A stretch of DNA of 64,000 nt from an uncultured Alistipes sp. (GTDB lineage Bacteria > Bacteroidota > Bacteroidia > Bacteroidales > Rikenellaceae). Below are positions 41,521-50,267 of the stretch, piece after piece (positions within the stretch are counted from its first letter, which is position 1; each line of letters starts with the position of its first letter). Location: contig CAJMKE010000014.1 of the NCBI GenBank assembly GCA_905213895.1, forward strand, positions 16,805 through 80,804, written 5' to 3'. The notes below the pieces were generated by a model. It was not told the DNA's origin. It was given only the letters and a program-made list of their open reading frames with translations, and searched no databases. A program made the position numbers and the translations under genes.

Positions 41521-43557
41521 ATGGCGAAAGAGTTCAAACGATACCTCATCACATCCGCACTCCCGTATGCCAACGGACCTGTGCATATCGGTCATCTGGC
41601 GGGCGTCTACATCCCGTCGGACATCTATACCCGCTACCTGCGCCTGCGCGGTCGCGACGTAATTTCGGTCTGCGGCAGCGACGAACACGGCGTGCCGATT
41701 ACCATCAAGGCGAAGCGCGAGGGTATAACCCCTCAGCAGGTCGTAGACCGCTACCACGAAATCATCAAGAAGTCGTTCGCCGACCTCGGCATCTCGTTCG
41801 ACATCTATTCGCGCACGACGTCGCCCGTCCACAGCGCGACGGCATCCGACTTCTTCCGCAAACTCTACGACGACGGCAAGTTCATCGAGAAGACCTCGAT
41901 GCAGTACTACGACGAGGAGGCGCAGACGTTCCTCGCCGACCGCTATATCGTCGGCACATGCCCCAAGTGCGGCAATGAGCGCGCCTACGGCGACCAGTGC
42001 GAAGCCTGTGGTTCGACGCTTTCGCCCGACGAACTCATCGAACCTCACTCGGCAGTGTCGGGCAGCGTGCCGGTGAAGCGCGAGACCAAACACTGGTATC
42101 TACCTCTGAATGAGTATGAACCGATGCTCCGCAAGTGGATTCTCGACGGACATAAGGAGTGGAAAACCAACGTCTACGGTCAGTGCAAGAGTTGGCTCGA
42201 CGGCGGTCTGCAACCGCGTGCCGTGAGCCGCGACCTCGACTGGGGTATTCCTGTTCCGGTCGAAGGTGCGGAAGGCAAGGTTTTGTATGTGTGGTTCGAT
42301 GCGCCGATAGGGTATATCTCTGCCACAAAGGAACTTACGCCCGACTGGGAAAAGTATTGGAAGAGCGAGGACACCAAACTGGTTCACTTCATAGGCAAGG
42401 ACAACATCGTGTTCCACTGCATCGTCTTCCCGTCGATGCTGGCGGCTCACGGCGGCTACATCCTGCCCGAGAACGTGCCGTCGAACGAGTTCCTGAACCT
42501 CGAAGGCGACAAGATTTCGACCTCGCGCAACTGGGCTGTATGGCTGCACGAGTATTTGGAGGAGATGCCTGGCAAGGAGGATGTCCTGCGCTACGTTCTC
42601 TGCGCGAACGCTCCCGAGACCAAGGATAACGACTTCACGTGGAAGGACTATCAGGCGCGCAACAACAACGAACTCGTTGCCGTGCTGGGCAACTTCGTGA
42701 ACCGCGCTCTGGTGCTTACCAAGAAATATTACGACGGCGTCGTGCCTGCCTGCGGCGAACTCGACGACTACGACAAGGCTACGATTGCCGAACTGTCGCA
42801 AATCAAGGCGTCGCTTGAAAACAATATCGAGAATTTCCGTTTCCGCGAGGCTCTGAAAGACGCGATGAACTTCGCCCGTATCGGCAACAAGTATCTCGCC
42901 GACACCGAGCCGTGGAAACTTATCAAGACCGATGCCGAGCGCGTGAAAACGATTCTGAACATCGCTTTGCAGATTACCGCCAATATCGCCGTCGCCTGCG
43001 AGCCGTTCATGCCGTTCACTGCCGAGAAGATTCTGCGTATGCTCGATGTCGATAAGTTCGGTTGGGAGCGTCTGGGCGCAATGGACCTTATCGCCGCCGG
43101 ACACCGCATCGGCGAGCCGTCGCTGCTCTTCGAGAAGATAGAGGACGACGCCATACAGCGTCAGTTGGACAAACTCGCCGCAACCAAGGCTGCCAATCTC
43201 GCCGCCGAGGTGAAAGCCGAACCGCAGAAGGAGGAGTGTACGTTCGACGATTTCCAGAAGATGGATATACGCGTTTCGACGATTCTCGCTGCCGAAAAGG
43301 TCGCGAAGACGAAAAAACTGCTCAAACTGACTATCGATACGGGCATCGACAAGCGTACTATCGTGTCTGGTATTGCCGAGCATTATTCGCCCGAAGAACT
43401 CGTCGGCAAGCAGGTTCTGGTGCTTGTGAACCTCAAACCGCGCGAACTGAAAGGCATCGTGTCGCAGGGAATGATTCTTATGGCGGAGGACGCCACGGGT
43501 GTTTTGCGGCTGTTGCAGCCCGACGCCAAGACCAATTCGGGAGCAATGGTAGGGTAG
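41521..43557 (+). CDS. metG: Methionyl-tRNA synthetase
   Basis: 678 residues, class I synthetase with fused C-terminal tRNA-binding domain. HIGH-type motif ALPYANGPVHIGHL at about 14-27. Zn knuckle CPKCGNERAYGDQCEACGS at about 145-163. KMSKS replaced by DKISTSRN, the usual Bacteroidota form. Anticodon-binding helical domain at about 390-540. EMAP/Trbp111-like domain (FDDFQKMDIRVSTILAAEKV) at about 565-678. Start at 41521; the eight codons upstream in frame precede the transcript start. Followed by the parS-like hairpins. Confidence 0.98.
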   Translation: MAKEFKRYLITSALPYANGPVHIGHLAGVYIPSDIYTRYLRLRGRDVISVCGSDEHGVPITIKAKREGITPQQVVDRYHEIIKKSFADLGISFDIYSRTTSPVHSATASDFFRKLYDDGKFIEKTSMQYYDEEAQTFLADRYIVGTCPKCGNERAYGDQCEACGSTLSPDELIEPHSAVSGSVPVKRETKHWYLPLNEYEPMLRKWILDGHKEWKTNVYGQCKSWLDGGLQPRAVSRDLDWGIPVPVEGAEGKVLYVWFDAPIGYISATKELTPDWEKYWKSEDTKLVHFIGKDNIVFHCIVFPSMLAAHGGYILPENVPSNEFLNLEGDKISTSRNWAVWLHEYLEEMPGKEDVLRYVLCANAPETKDNDFTWKDYQARNNNELVAVLGNFVNRALVLTKKYYDGVVPACGELDDYDKATIAELSQIKASLENNIENFRFREALKDAMNFARIGNKYLADTEPWKLIKTDAERVKTILNIALQITANIAVACEPFMPFTAEKILRMLDVDKFGWERLGAMDLIAAGHRIGEPSLLFEKIEDDAIQRQLDKLAATKAANLAAEVKAEPQKEECTFDDFQKMDIRVSTILAAEKVAKTKKLLKLTIDTGIDKRTIVSGIAEHYSPEELVGKQVLVLVNLKPRELKGIVSQGMILMAEDATGVLRLLQPDAKTNSGAMVG

Positions 43558-43583
43558 CCCGACTGAGGTTATCCGATAAAGTT

Positions 43584-43615
43584 TGGGGAGATGTTCCACG
43601 TGGAACATCTCCCCA
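43584..43615. promoter_or_regulatory. parS-like palindrome 1
   Basis: The 16-base core TGTTCCACGTGGAACA (43592-43607) fits the ParB-site core GTTnCACGTGnAAC. It is the centre of a 32-base perfect palindrome with arms TGGGGAGA/TCTCCCCA, 26 bases past the metG stop, so it could also fold as a metG terminator. Confidence 0.7.
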
Positions 43616-43630
43616 TTGTTTTGCTTTGCT

Positions 43631-43668
43631 GATTGCTCGTGTGTTCCACGTGGAACACACGAGCAATC
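43631..43668. promoter_or_regulatory. parS-like palindrome 2
   Basis: The same 16-base core (43642-43657) inside a 38-base perfect palindrome with outer arms GATTGCTCG/CGAGCAATC, 50 bases from the first. Outer arms differ from copy 1 while the core is identical. Confidence 0.7.
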
Positions 43669-43670
43669 TC

Positions 43671-43713
43671 TCTTTAAGGTCCTTAAAGTCCTTAAAGACC
43701 CTAAGGACTTTTT
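43671..43713. repeat. 9-bp-period array behind mnmG
   Basis: CTTTAAGGT, CCTTAAAGT, CCTTAAAGA, CCCTAAGGA between the second parS-like site and the mnmG stop. Confidence 0.8.
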
Positions 43714-43717
43714 GCCG

Positions 43718-45598
43718 CTATCTCCCGAACCTTACCAGCAGCACATTGACGTCTGCCGGCGAAACGCCGGGGATTCGCGATGCCTGACCGATTGTGGTAG
43801 GGCGGATACGCATCAGTTTCTGGCGCGCTTCGATGGTGAGCGACTGCATCGACGAGTAGTCGAACCCGTCGGGAATCGCGATGTCTTCGAGCCGGTGCAA
43901 CTTCTCGGCGACCTGCTTTTCGCGCTCGATGTAGCCGCTGTATTTGATTTCTATCTCCGCCTCCTCGATTATCTCGTCGGTGATTACGTTGTCGGCGACG
44001 AATTTCCGCAATTTCGGCAGCACCCCGATAAGTCCAGCAAGCGTGATTCCGTTGCGCAGGACGAAGTCGAAAATCTTGCGACCCTGCGTTGCGGGCGGCA
44101 AACCGAGCGAATTTAAGTAGTTCTGAATTTCGGATATTCTGACGCTCTGCGTGCGGGCGTACTGAATAAGCGATTCTGCGAGCGAATTTTTTTCGACGAA
44201 TTTTTCGTATCTCTGCCGGCTAATCAACCCGATTTCATGCCCGATTGGCGTAAGCCGTCGGTCGGCGTTGTCCTGACGGAGCATGATTCGGTATTCCGCC
44301 CGCGAGGTGAACATGCGGTACGGTTCGTCCACACCCTTCGTAACGAGGTCGTCTATCAGCACTCCGATGTACGCCTGGTCGCGGTGCAGCACGAGCGGCT
44401 GCCTGCCCGCCAACTTCAAATGGGCGTTGATGCCCGCCATAAGTCCCTGAGCGGCAGCCTCTTCATATCCCGTAGTGCCGTTTACCTGCCCCGCAAGATA
44501 CAGATTGTCAGCGAGTTTGCTCTCCAAAGTGTGGCGCAGTTGCGTCGGCGGGAAGTAGTCGTACTCGATTGCGTAGCCCGGGCGGTAGACGTGGACGTCC
44601 TCCAAACCGACTATCTGATGCAGCGCCCGCATCTGCACGTCGTATGGCAGCGACGACGAGAAGCCGTTGAGATAGTATTCGTTGGTGCCGTTGCCCTCGG
44701 GTTCGAGGAACAACTGGTGCTGCTCCTTGTCGGCGAAGGTGCGCAGTTTGTCCTCGATGCTCGGGCAGTAGCGGGGTCCGATGCCCTTTATCGTGCCGTT
44801 GAACAGCGGTGAGTCGGCGAAGCCTTCGCGCAGCGTGTCGTGTACCTTTTTCGACGTGTAGACGAGGAAACACGGCAACTGATGCCGCACGGGTTCGGTG
44901 GCGTCGGAGAATGAGAATTTCGACGGATTTTCGTCGCCGTACTGCGGTTCGAGAGCCTCGAAATCGATGGTCCGTGCATCGAGCCGCGCAGGAGTTCCGG
45001 TCTTCATGCGACCCGTCTCCATGCCTATTGAGACGAGCGATTCGGTGATGCCGTATGCCGCCGCATCGCCCGCCCGTCCGCCGTCGGCATGCGAGCGTCC
45101 GCAGTGCATAAGCCCCGAAAGGAACGTTCCGGCGGTTACGACGACTGCCCGTGCGCCGAACTCGACGCCCATGCGCGTTTTCACGCCCGTTACGCGCGGT
45201 CGTTCGCCCGTGCGGTCGAAGAGTATCTCCGTCGCCGTGTCCTGCCAGATGAAGAGATTCTGCGTGTTTTCGAGCCGGTGCCGCCACTCCTGCGAGAAGC
45301 GCGTCTTGTCGCACTGCGCACGCGGACTCCACATCGCCGCCCCCTTCGAGCGGTTGAGCATACGGAACTGAATGGTAGTCAGGTCGGTAACTTCGCCCAT
45401 CTGCCCGCCCAGTGCATCTATCTCGCGCACTATCTGTCCTTTGGCGACGCCGCCCACTGCGGGATTGCACGACATCGACGCCATTTTGGTCATGTCCATC
45501 GTCAGCAGCAGTGTCCGTTGCCCGAGCCTTGCCGCCGCCGATGCCGCCTCGCATCCCGCATGTCCCGCACCTATAACTATTATGTCGTAGTTTTCCAT
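43718..45598 (-). CDS. mnmG: tRNA uridine-5-carboxymethylaminomethyl modification enzyme MnmG
   Basis: FAD protein that with MnmE modifies the wobble uridine of several tRNAs. 626 residues. FAD Rossmann motif IVIGAGHAGCEAASAAARLG at 6-25; family blocks SCNPAVGGVAKGQIVREIDALGG, MWSPRAQCDKTRF, GTFLSGLMHCG, GRMKTGTPARLD, QLFLEPEGNGTNEYYLNGFSSSLP, AGQVNGTTGYEEAAAQGLMAG and TSRAEYRIMLRQDNADRRL. C-terminal helical domain intact. Often origin-proximal in bacteria. Start at 45598 (MENYDIIVIG); the open frame further upstream runs through ybeY antiframe. Confidence 0.98.
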   Translation of the reverse strand: MENYDIIVIGAGHAGCEAASAAARLGQRTLLLTMDMTKMASMSCNPAVGGVAKGQIVREIDALGGQMGEVTDLTTIQFRMLNRSKGAAMWSPRAQCDKTRFSQEWRHRLENTQNLFIWQDTATEILFDRTGERPRVTGVKTRMGVEFGARAVVVTAGTFLSGLMHCGRSHADGGRAGDAAAYGITESLVSIGMETGRMKTGTPARLDARTIDFEALEPQYGDENPSKFSFSDATEPVRHQLPCFLVYTSKKVHDTLREGFADSPLFNGTIKGIGPRYCPSIEDKLRTFADKEQHQLFLEPEGNGTNEYYLNGFSSSLPYDVQMRALHQIVGLEDVHVYRPGYAIEYDYFPPTQLRHTLESKLADNLYLAGQVNGTTGYEEAAAQGLMAGINAHLKLAGRQPLVLHRDQAYIGVLIDDLVTKGVDEPYRMFTSRAEYRIMLRQDNADRRLTPIGHEIGLISRQRYEKFVEKNSLAESLIQYARTQSVRISEIQNYLNSLGLPPATQGRKIFDFVLRNGITLAGLIGVLPKLRKFVADNVITDEIIEEAEIEIKYSGYIEREKQVAEKLHRLEDIAIPDGFDYSSMQSLTIEARQKLMRIRPTTIGQASRIPGVSPADVNVLLVRFGR

Positions 45599-45614
45599 AG
45601 TTTTTTCTTGCGAT

Positions 45615-45665
45615 AGGGGCTTTAAGGACTTTAAGGTCGTTAAAGTCCTTAGGGTCCTTAAAGTC
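45615..45665. repeat. 9-bp-period array, inverted halves
   Basis: CTTTAAGGA, CTTTAAGGT then CGTTAAAGT, CCTTAGGGT, CCTTAAAGT: the two halves are mutual inverses around GGTCG. Between mnmG and ybeY. Confidence 0.8.
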
Positions 45666-46119
45666 GCGTTTCCGCTTTTTCCTCCTTGCGCATCTCCGCC
45701 AGCAGCGCGAGGTACTTGTCCTCCTTGGCGTGCATCTGTTTGTTCGCGCGCGGGGTTTTGTCCTTCTGCCCGCAGAGGTGCAGCACGCCGTGTACTATCA
45801 CCCGCAGCATCTCCTCGCGCCGCGTCGCGCCGTACTGCCGCGCGTTGTCGGCGACGGTCTCGACGTCGATGAATATGTCGCCGGCGATGAAACCCTCTTT
45901 CAGGTCGCTGTCGTCGAACGTGATTATGTCGGTGTAGTAGTCGTGTCCGAGGTACTGACGGTTCATTTCGAGCAGCCGCGCCGCCGAGCAGAACACGTAG
46001 TTGATGCCGCCGATGCGGTATCCGCCCTCCTGCCGCGCCACCTCGCGCAGCCACCGGCGCAGAAGCCTGCGGTCGCGAAGACGGAACGTGCAGTCGTCGT
46101 TGTAGTAGAGGATGTCCAT
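45658..46119 (-). CDS. ybeY: Endoribonuclease YbeY (rRNA maturation factor)
   Basis: 153 residues; single-strand endoribonuclease for 16S rRNA 3' maturation and ribosome quality control. INYVFCSAARLLEMNRQYLGHDYYTDIITFDDS and GDIFIDVETVADNAR match the family. The metal motif is HGVLHLCGQKD: two histidines are present, but the third, normally in the DH pair, is not at its usual place (QKDKTPRANKQMHAKED; the H seven residues on might serve). This variation occurs in other Bacteroidota YbeY as far as I recall. Precedes mnmG on the same strand. Confidence 0.9.
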   Translation of the reverse strand: MDILYYNDDCTFRLRDRRLLRRWLREVARQEGGYRIGGINYVFCSAARLLEMNRQYLGHDYYTDIITFDDSDLKEGFIAGDIFIDVETVADNARQYGATRREEMLRVIVHGVLHLCGQKDKTPRANKQMHAKEDKYLALLAEMRKEEKAETRL

Positions 46120-46132
46120 GAATTGTCCGATT

Positions 46133-46197
46133 TCTTTAAAGTCCTTAACGACCTTAAAGTCTTTAAGGACCCTAAGGACTTTAAGGTCGTTAGTGTC
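46133..46197. repeat. 9-bp-period array
   Basis: Seven units from CTTTAAAGT to CGTTAGTGT between ybeY and the EnvC-like gene; includes both orientations. Confidence 0.8.
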
Positions 46198-46199
46198 CG

Positions 46200-47342
46200 T
46201 TATTTTTTCTTGAAACAGTTGGCAGCCGACATCTTGACGCTCGGCGACGGCGCATAGATGCCGAATACCAGTTTGTACTCTATGTTCATCGTTGCAGGGT
46301 CTACCGCCGAGCCTATGACGCCGATGCGCTGGTCGCGCGCAACGGTCTGCCCCTTGGCGACCGCAACCGACGAAAGGTTGGCGTAGGAGGTGATGTACTC
46401 GCCGTGGGCGATGTAGACGTCGTATTTGTTGGTTACCTTGTTGCGCTTGACATCGACCACCTTGCCTTCGTATATCGATATGATTTTCGCCCCCTCGGCA
46501 CCGACGATTTGAGCCATGTTGCCGTTGTAGCGTTTCACCCTGCCGCCCACGACGGGCAGATGCAGATTGGAGGTCTTGCCCGAAAACGACGCTCCCGTCT
46601 TGTTGCCCTTGGTGAGTTTGCGCAACTCGCGTATCGCCTCGTCCAGTTTCTCCTCCTGTTCGAGTTTTGCGCGCAGTACCGCCTGCTCCTTCTTCGACAT
46701 GCGGCTGACGGTCTGACGGGCGGTCTTGGCGTCGCGGCGCATGCGTTCGCGCTGGTTGTCGAGTTCGCGCTTCGATGCGGCGAGGTCTTCGCGCTTTTTC
46801 GCCAACGCCTCCTGTTCGCGCCGCACGTCCTCGCGCACGGCGGTTATCTCCTTCATCTTCTCGCCGCGGCGTTCGGTCGCGGTGCGCAGCGCGGCGATGC
46901 GGCGCGCCATGTCGGCGAACGAATCGGCGGAGAATATGTAGGCGAGATAGTTGCGGTAGCGGTAGTTGCGGTATGCCGCACGAGCCATTTCGCGGCAACT
47001 GTTTTCGAGTGCCGCAAGTTGTCCCGACAACTCCTCGACGCGCTTCGACGACTGCTCGACCTCGGCTGTCAGGCTCTTTATCTGACGGTTGGTGGCGTTG
47101 ATGAGCGAATTGCGCTTCTCGATTTGCTTCGTCAGCAGGCGCACGCGCTTCTGCGCCGACGCCTTGTCCTTTTTGAGCGTCGAGAGTTGCTTCTCCTCGT
47201 TGGCTATGCTGCGTTCGAGTTCGGCTATTATGCGCCGCTGCTCCTCCGCCTTCTTGGAGTCGGCGGTCTGTGCCGCGAGCGGCGACAGGGCGGACAGCAG
47301 GACGAAAAATGCGGTGAATGCCGTTGCGTAGAGTCGTTTCAT
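46200..47342 (-). CDS. EnvC-like murein hydrolase activator (degenerate LytM)
   Basis: 380 residues: signal peptide (FFVLLSALSPLAAQ), a long coiled coil at about 28-245 (KKAEEQRRIIAELERSIANEEKQL and onward), then an M23/LytM fold at about 265-370 (HLPVVGGRVKRYNG, GKVVDVKRNKVTNKYDVYIAHGEYITSYANL). The zinc ligands are missing: no HxxxD after the first strand and the final HxH is NIEYKL. It should be inactive as an endopeptidase and instead activate an amidase, like E. coli EnvC in cell separation. Start overlaps the stop of the TPR gene by four bases (ATGA), so they are coupled. Confidence 0.88.
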   Translation of the reverse strand: MKRLYATAFTAFFVLLSALSPLAAQTADSKKAEEQRRIIAELERSIANEEKQLSTLKKDKASAQKRVRLLTKQIEKRNSLINATNRQIKSLTAEVEQSSKRVEELSGQLAALENSCREMARAAYRNYRYRNYLAYIFSADSFADMARRIAALRTATERRGEKMKEITAVREDVRREQEALAKKREDLAASKRELDNQRERMRRDAKTARQTVSRMSKKEQAVLRAKLEQEEKLDEAIRELRKLTKGNKTGASFSGKTSNLHLPVVGGRVKRYNGNMAQIVGAEGAKIISIYEGKVVDVKRNKVTNKYDVYIAHGEYITSYANLSSVAVAKGQTVARDQRIGVIGSAVDPATMNIEYKLVFGIYAPSPSVKMSAANCFKKK

Positions 47343-49090
47343 CGTTTCGGTTTTTTCTCTTTTCGGGCTTCGTTCGGGTCGCTGCGGTATTGTCCGCCGG
47401 TCAGGCGGCGTTCGATTTCGGCGGCGTCGTAACCCCGTTCGAGAGCCTTGCGCCAGTAGGTTTTAGCCATGAACGTGTCGCCGAGCGCATCGAGTATGTC
47501 GCCGTAGTGGAGTGCCATTTCGGGCGACGAGTTGCGGTCGAACGACAGTGCCTGCTGCATGTGCTTCTTCGCCTCGTCGTAGCGTCCGAGGCGGTAGAAA
47601 ACCCATGCCAGCGTGTCGAGGAACGTCGCGTTGTTTTGCGAAATCGCCGTCGCGCGCGTAGCCATCGCCAGCGAACGGTCGAGATTGCGACCCTCGACGC
47701 TGAGGAAGTAGGCGTAGTTGTTCAGCACCGACGCATTGTCGGGATAGTATTTCAACGCGCGTTCGAACGCGGCATAGCAGCGTTTCGCGTCGCCGCGCTG
47801 ATGCTCGGTATCGCCGATGTAGCCCCACAGACGACCGCGCAGAGTGTCGTTCTGGGCATATTTCAGAGCCTCCTTGTAGGATTCGACCGCTTCGGCGTAG
47901 CGTTTGGCTATCGAGTGGACGTGTCCCTGCTGCGCCCGCATCTCGGCGTCGTGAGGATAGCGCCGCAACGCCTTCGCGAGGTAGACGCCGACCGAATCCA
48001 TGTGTTCGAGATAACCCTCGATTTCGATTATCCGCCCGAAATCTTCGACGGAAGCCGTCTCCTCGTCGAGATTCTGCTTGTAGAGAGCCAGTGCCGCCTC
48101 GATTTGCCCCGAGGCTATCAGATGCTTGGCATAGAGTTCGGTAACCTCCTTGTCCGCCGGATAGCGAATCATCAGTTTGCCGGCGAGGGCGTTTATCTGC
48201 GGAAAGTACTTGCGGTAGAAGTTGATGTTGCCGGTCAGCGAGTTGAACTGCGAAATCTTGTTCTCCAACGGTATTTCGTCGCTGTCGAACAGCCGACCGA
48301 CGACCGTCAGATAGTTCGTGAAGTCGTGTTTCTTGTAGTAGTGGTCGCCCAGAGCCATCCACGACGCGAGGTAGGTCGAGTCGCGGCGTATCGCTTCGCT
48401 GAACGATGCGAGTGCGAGCGAGTCGCGCCCCGTCGCCGAACCGACCTCGGCGAGTGCGAGGTAACTGTCGGGGATATAGGGCGTTTCGGCTATCATGCGG
48501 CGCGCTTCGGCTTCCGCCTTTTCGTATTGGAGCGTCGAGAGGTAGAGCCGCTGGCGGAAGCGGACGAGCATCGGCTGGCGACCGATTTTCACCTCCGCCG
48601 AATCGAGCGTCGCGATTGCGGCGAGGGGTCGGTCGTTGGATTCGTAGAGAATCGAGAGTATGCGGAAGTGGTCGGGGTCGCTGCCGTTGCGCGTGAGCAG
48701 CGAGTAGTACTCTATCGCGTCGTTGTAGCGGCGGGCGCGCACGAGCGATTCACCCAACATTTCCAGATAGTTGCGGTTGTCCTTGTCCGATTCGTAAGCC
48801 TTGCGGGCGAGCCGCACAGCCTCTTCGGCATTGCCCTCCGCGCCGAGCCGCGCAAGGAGATACTGCGCCGGAGCGTAGGTCGAGTCCGCCGCCAGAGCCT
48901 CCCGGGCGAAGCGTTGCGCACCGACCGAATCGCGGTCGATGACGAGCCGTTTCACGCCGTCGGTATAGAGATACGTCGCGCGCAGCGAATCGGGCAGTTC
49001 GGGTTCGGCAACGACCGCCGGCGGGGGATTCTTGGCGAATCCTCCGGCAAGCGTCGCCGCAGCCAGAATTGTCGTGAATAAGCGTCGCAT
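47339..49090 (-). CDS. Exported TPR-repeat protein
   Basis: 583 residues with a signal peptide (LFTTILAAATLAGGFA) and about twelve TPR motifs throughout (APAQYLLARLGAEGNAEEAVRLARKA, DAIEYYSLLTRNG, ASWMALGDHYYKKHDF, RYAEAVESYKEALKYAQ, FLDTLAWVFYRLGRYDEAKKHMQ). Likely a scaffold in the periplasm or at the outer membrane; the pairing of a TPR protein with an EnvC-like gene recurs in Bacteroidota, as here with a 4-base overlap. Start at 49090; a reading from 49150 would translate a 9-bp repeat array as KSLKSLRSLR, which I reject. Confidence 0.85.
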   Translation of the reverse strand: MRRLFTTILAAATLAGGFAKNPPPAVVAEPELPDSLRATYLYTDGVKRLVIDRDSVGAQRFAREALAADSTYAPAQYLLARLGAEGNAEEAVRLARKAYESDKDNRNYLEMLGESLVRARRYNDAIEYYSLLTRNGSDPDHFRILSILYESNDRPLAAIATLDSAEVKIGRQPMLVRFRQRLYLSTLQYEKAEAEARRMIAETPYIPDSYLALAEVGSATGRDSLALASFSEAIRRDSTYLASWMALGDHYYKKHDFTNYLTVVGRLFDSDEIPLENKISQFNSLTGNINFYRKYFPQINALAGKLMIRYPADKEVTELYAKHLIASGQIEAALALYKQNLDEETASVEDFGRIIEIEGYLEHMDSVGVYLAKALRRYPHDAEMRAQQGHVHSIAKRYAEAVESYKEALKYAQNDTLRGRLWGYIGDTEHQRGDAKRCYAAFERALKYYPDNASVLNNYAYFLSVEGRNLDRSLAMATRATAISQNNATFLDTLAWVFYRLGRYDEAKKHMQQALSFDRNSSPEMALHYGDILDALGDTFMAKTYWRKALERGYDAAEIERRLTGGQYRSDPNEARKEKKPKR

Positions 49091-49105
49091 GGCGAATCTC
49101 GGAAA

Positions 49106-49150
49106 AAGGGTCCTTAACGACCTTAAAGACTTTAAGGACTTTAAGGTCAT
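49106..49150. repeat. 9-bp-period array
   Basis: GTCCTTAAC, GACCTTAAA, GACTTTAAG, GACTTTAAG, GTCAT between pheS and the TPR gene. Confidence 0.8.
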
Positions 49151-49164
49151 TTGGGGAAAATCTT

Positions 49165-50187
49165 TTACAACACGCTGTCGAACTGGTGGAGGAAGCGGAC
49201 GTCGTTCTCGAAGTACAGACGCAGGTCCTTCACGCCGAATTTCAGCATCGCGATACGCTCAACTCCCATGCCGAATGCGAATCCCGAATACTCCTTCGGG
49301 TCGATGCCGTTGGCTTCGAGTACGTTGGGGTCTACCATTCCGCAGCCGAGGATTTCGAGCCAGCCCGTACCCTTGCAGACGTTGCATCCCTTGCCGCCGC
49401 AGAGGTTGCACGACACGTCCACCTCTGCCGAAGGCTCGGTGAACGGGAAGTAGGACGGACGCATGCGGATGCGGGTCTGCTCGCCGAAAAGTTCCTTGGC
49501 GAAGTAGAGCAGCGACTGTTTCAGGTCGGCGAACGAGACGTTCCTGTCGATGTAAAGACCCTCGACCTGATGGAATATGCAGTGCGCGCGGTAGGAGATT
49601 GCCTCGTTGCGGAACACGCGTCCCGGGCAGATTACGCGGATAGGCGGCTTCTGACGCTCCATGGTGCGCACCTGAATCGACGACGTGTGGGTGCGCAGCA
49701 GGATGTCGGGGTTCTTCTCGATGAAGAACGTGTCCTGCATGTCGCGCGCCGGATGCTCGGGCGGGAAGTTCAGAGCCGAGAACACGTGCCAGTCGTCCTC
49801 GATTTCGGGACCCTCGGCGACGGTATAGCCCAAACGGGAAAAAATGTCGATTATTTCGTTCTTTACGATTGAAATCGGATGTCGCGAACCGAGCGTTTCA
49901 GCCGAACCCGGACGCGACATGTCCTCGATTTTCGATTCGCCAGCCGCCGTGTCGGCGAACTCCTCCTTCAATGCGTTGATTTTCGCGAGTGCGCTCTGTT
50001 TAAGCGCGTTGAGCCGCTGTCCGAGTTCGCGCTTGCGCTCCGGAGCGACGGTTTTGAACTCCTCCATGAGGGCTGTCAGTTCGCCTTTCTTGCCGAGAAT
50101 GCGGATTCGGAAGTCCTCGATTTCGGCAGCCGCCTTCGGATGGAACTCCTCGACGCGGGCGAGCAGGTCGTTGATTTTGCTGTTCAT
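49165..50187 (-). CDS. pheS: Phenylalanyl-tRNA synthetase alpha subunit
   Basis: Catalytic subunit of the alpha2beta2 class II enzyme. 340 residues: N-terminal coiled coil at about 1-85, motif 1 region GSRHPISIVKNEIIDIFSRLGY, motif 2 PGRVFRNEAISYRAHCIFHQVEGLYID, a Cys-rich insert CNLCGGKGCNVCKGTGW found in this phylum, and motif 3 GFAFGMGVERIAMLKFGV. pheT is elsewhere. A -7 box TAACTTTG lies 58 bases upstream, in a short divergent region shared with the patatin gene. Confidence 0.98.
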   Translation of the reverse strand: MNSKINDLLARVEEFHPKAAAEIEDFRIRILGKKGELTALMEEFKTVAPERKRELGQRLNALKQSALAKINALKEEFADTAAGESKIEDMSRPGSAETLGSRHPISIVKNEIIDIFSRLGYTVAEGPEIEDDWHVFSALNFPPEHPARDMQDTFFIEKNPDILLRTHTSSIQVRTMERQKPPIRVICPGRVFRNEAISYRAHCIFHQVEGLYIDRNVSFADLKQSLLYFAKELFGEQTRIRMRPSYFPFTEPSAEVDVSCNLCGGKGCNVCKGTGWLEILGCGMVDPNVLEANGIDPKEYSGFAFGMGVERIAMLKFGVKDLRLYFENDVRFLHQFDSVL

Positions 50188-50201
50188 ATTTTGATGTTTT
50201 A

Positions 50202-50209
50202 TACTTTTG
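50202..50209 (+). promoter_or_regulatory. -7 box of the patatin gene
   Basis: TACTTTTG fits TAnnTTTG, with TTTG at 50176-50179 inside the pheS start region (22-base spacing). Leader about 55 bases. Confidence 0.5.
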
Positions 50210-50244
50210 ACGTACCTTTATACCCGTATGGGCATAATAGGTTA

Positions 50245-50252
50245 CAAAGTTA
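50245..50252 (-). promoter_or_regulatory. -7 box of pheS
   Basis: Minus-strand TAACTTTG, an exact TAnnTTTG match, about 58 bases before the ATG; overlaps the leader of the divergent patatin gene. Confidence 0.65.
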
Positions 50253-50267
50253 CAATTTTTTTGGGAA

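Noticed and set aside
49091..49150. N-terminal extension KSLKSLRSLR on the TPR protein and similar Lys-Ser-Leu peptides elsewhere
   Set aside because: These are translations of the non-coding 9-bp arrays. Real starts with signal peptides lie downstream.
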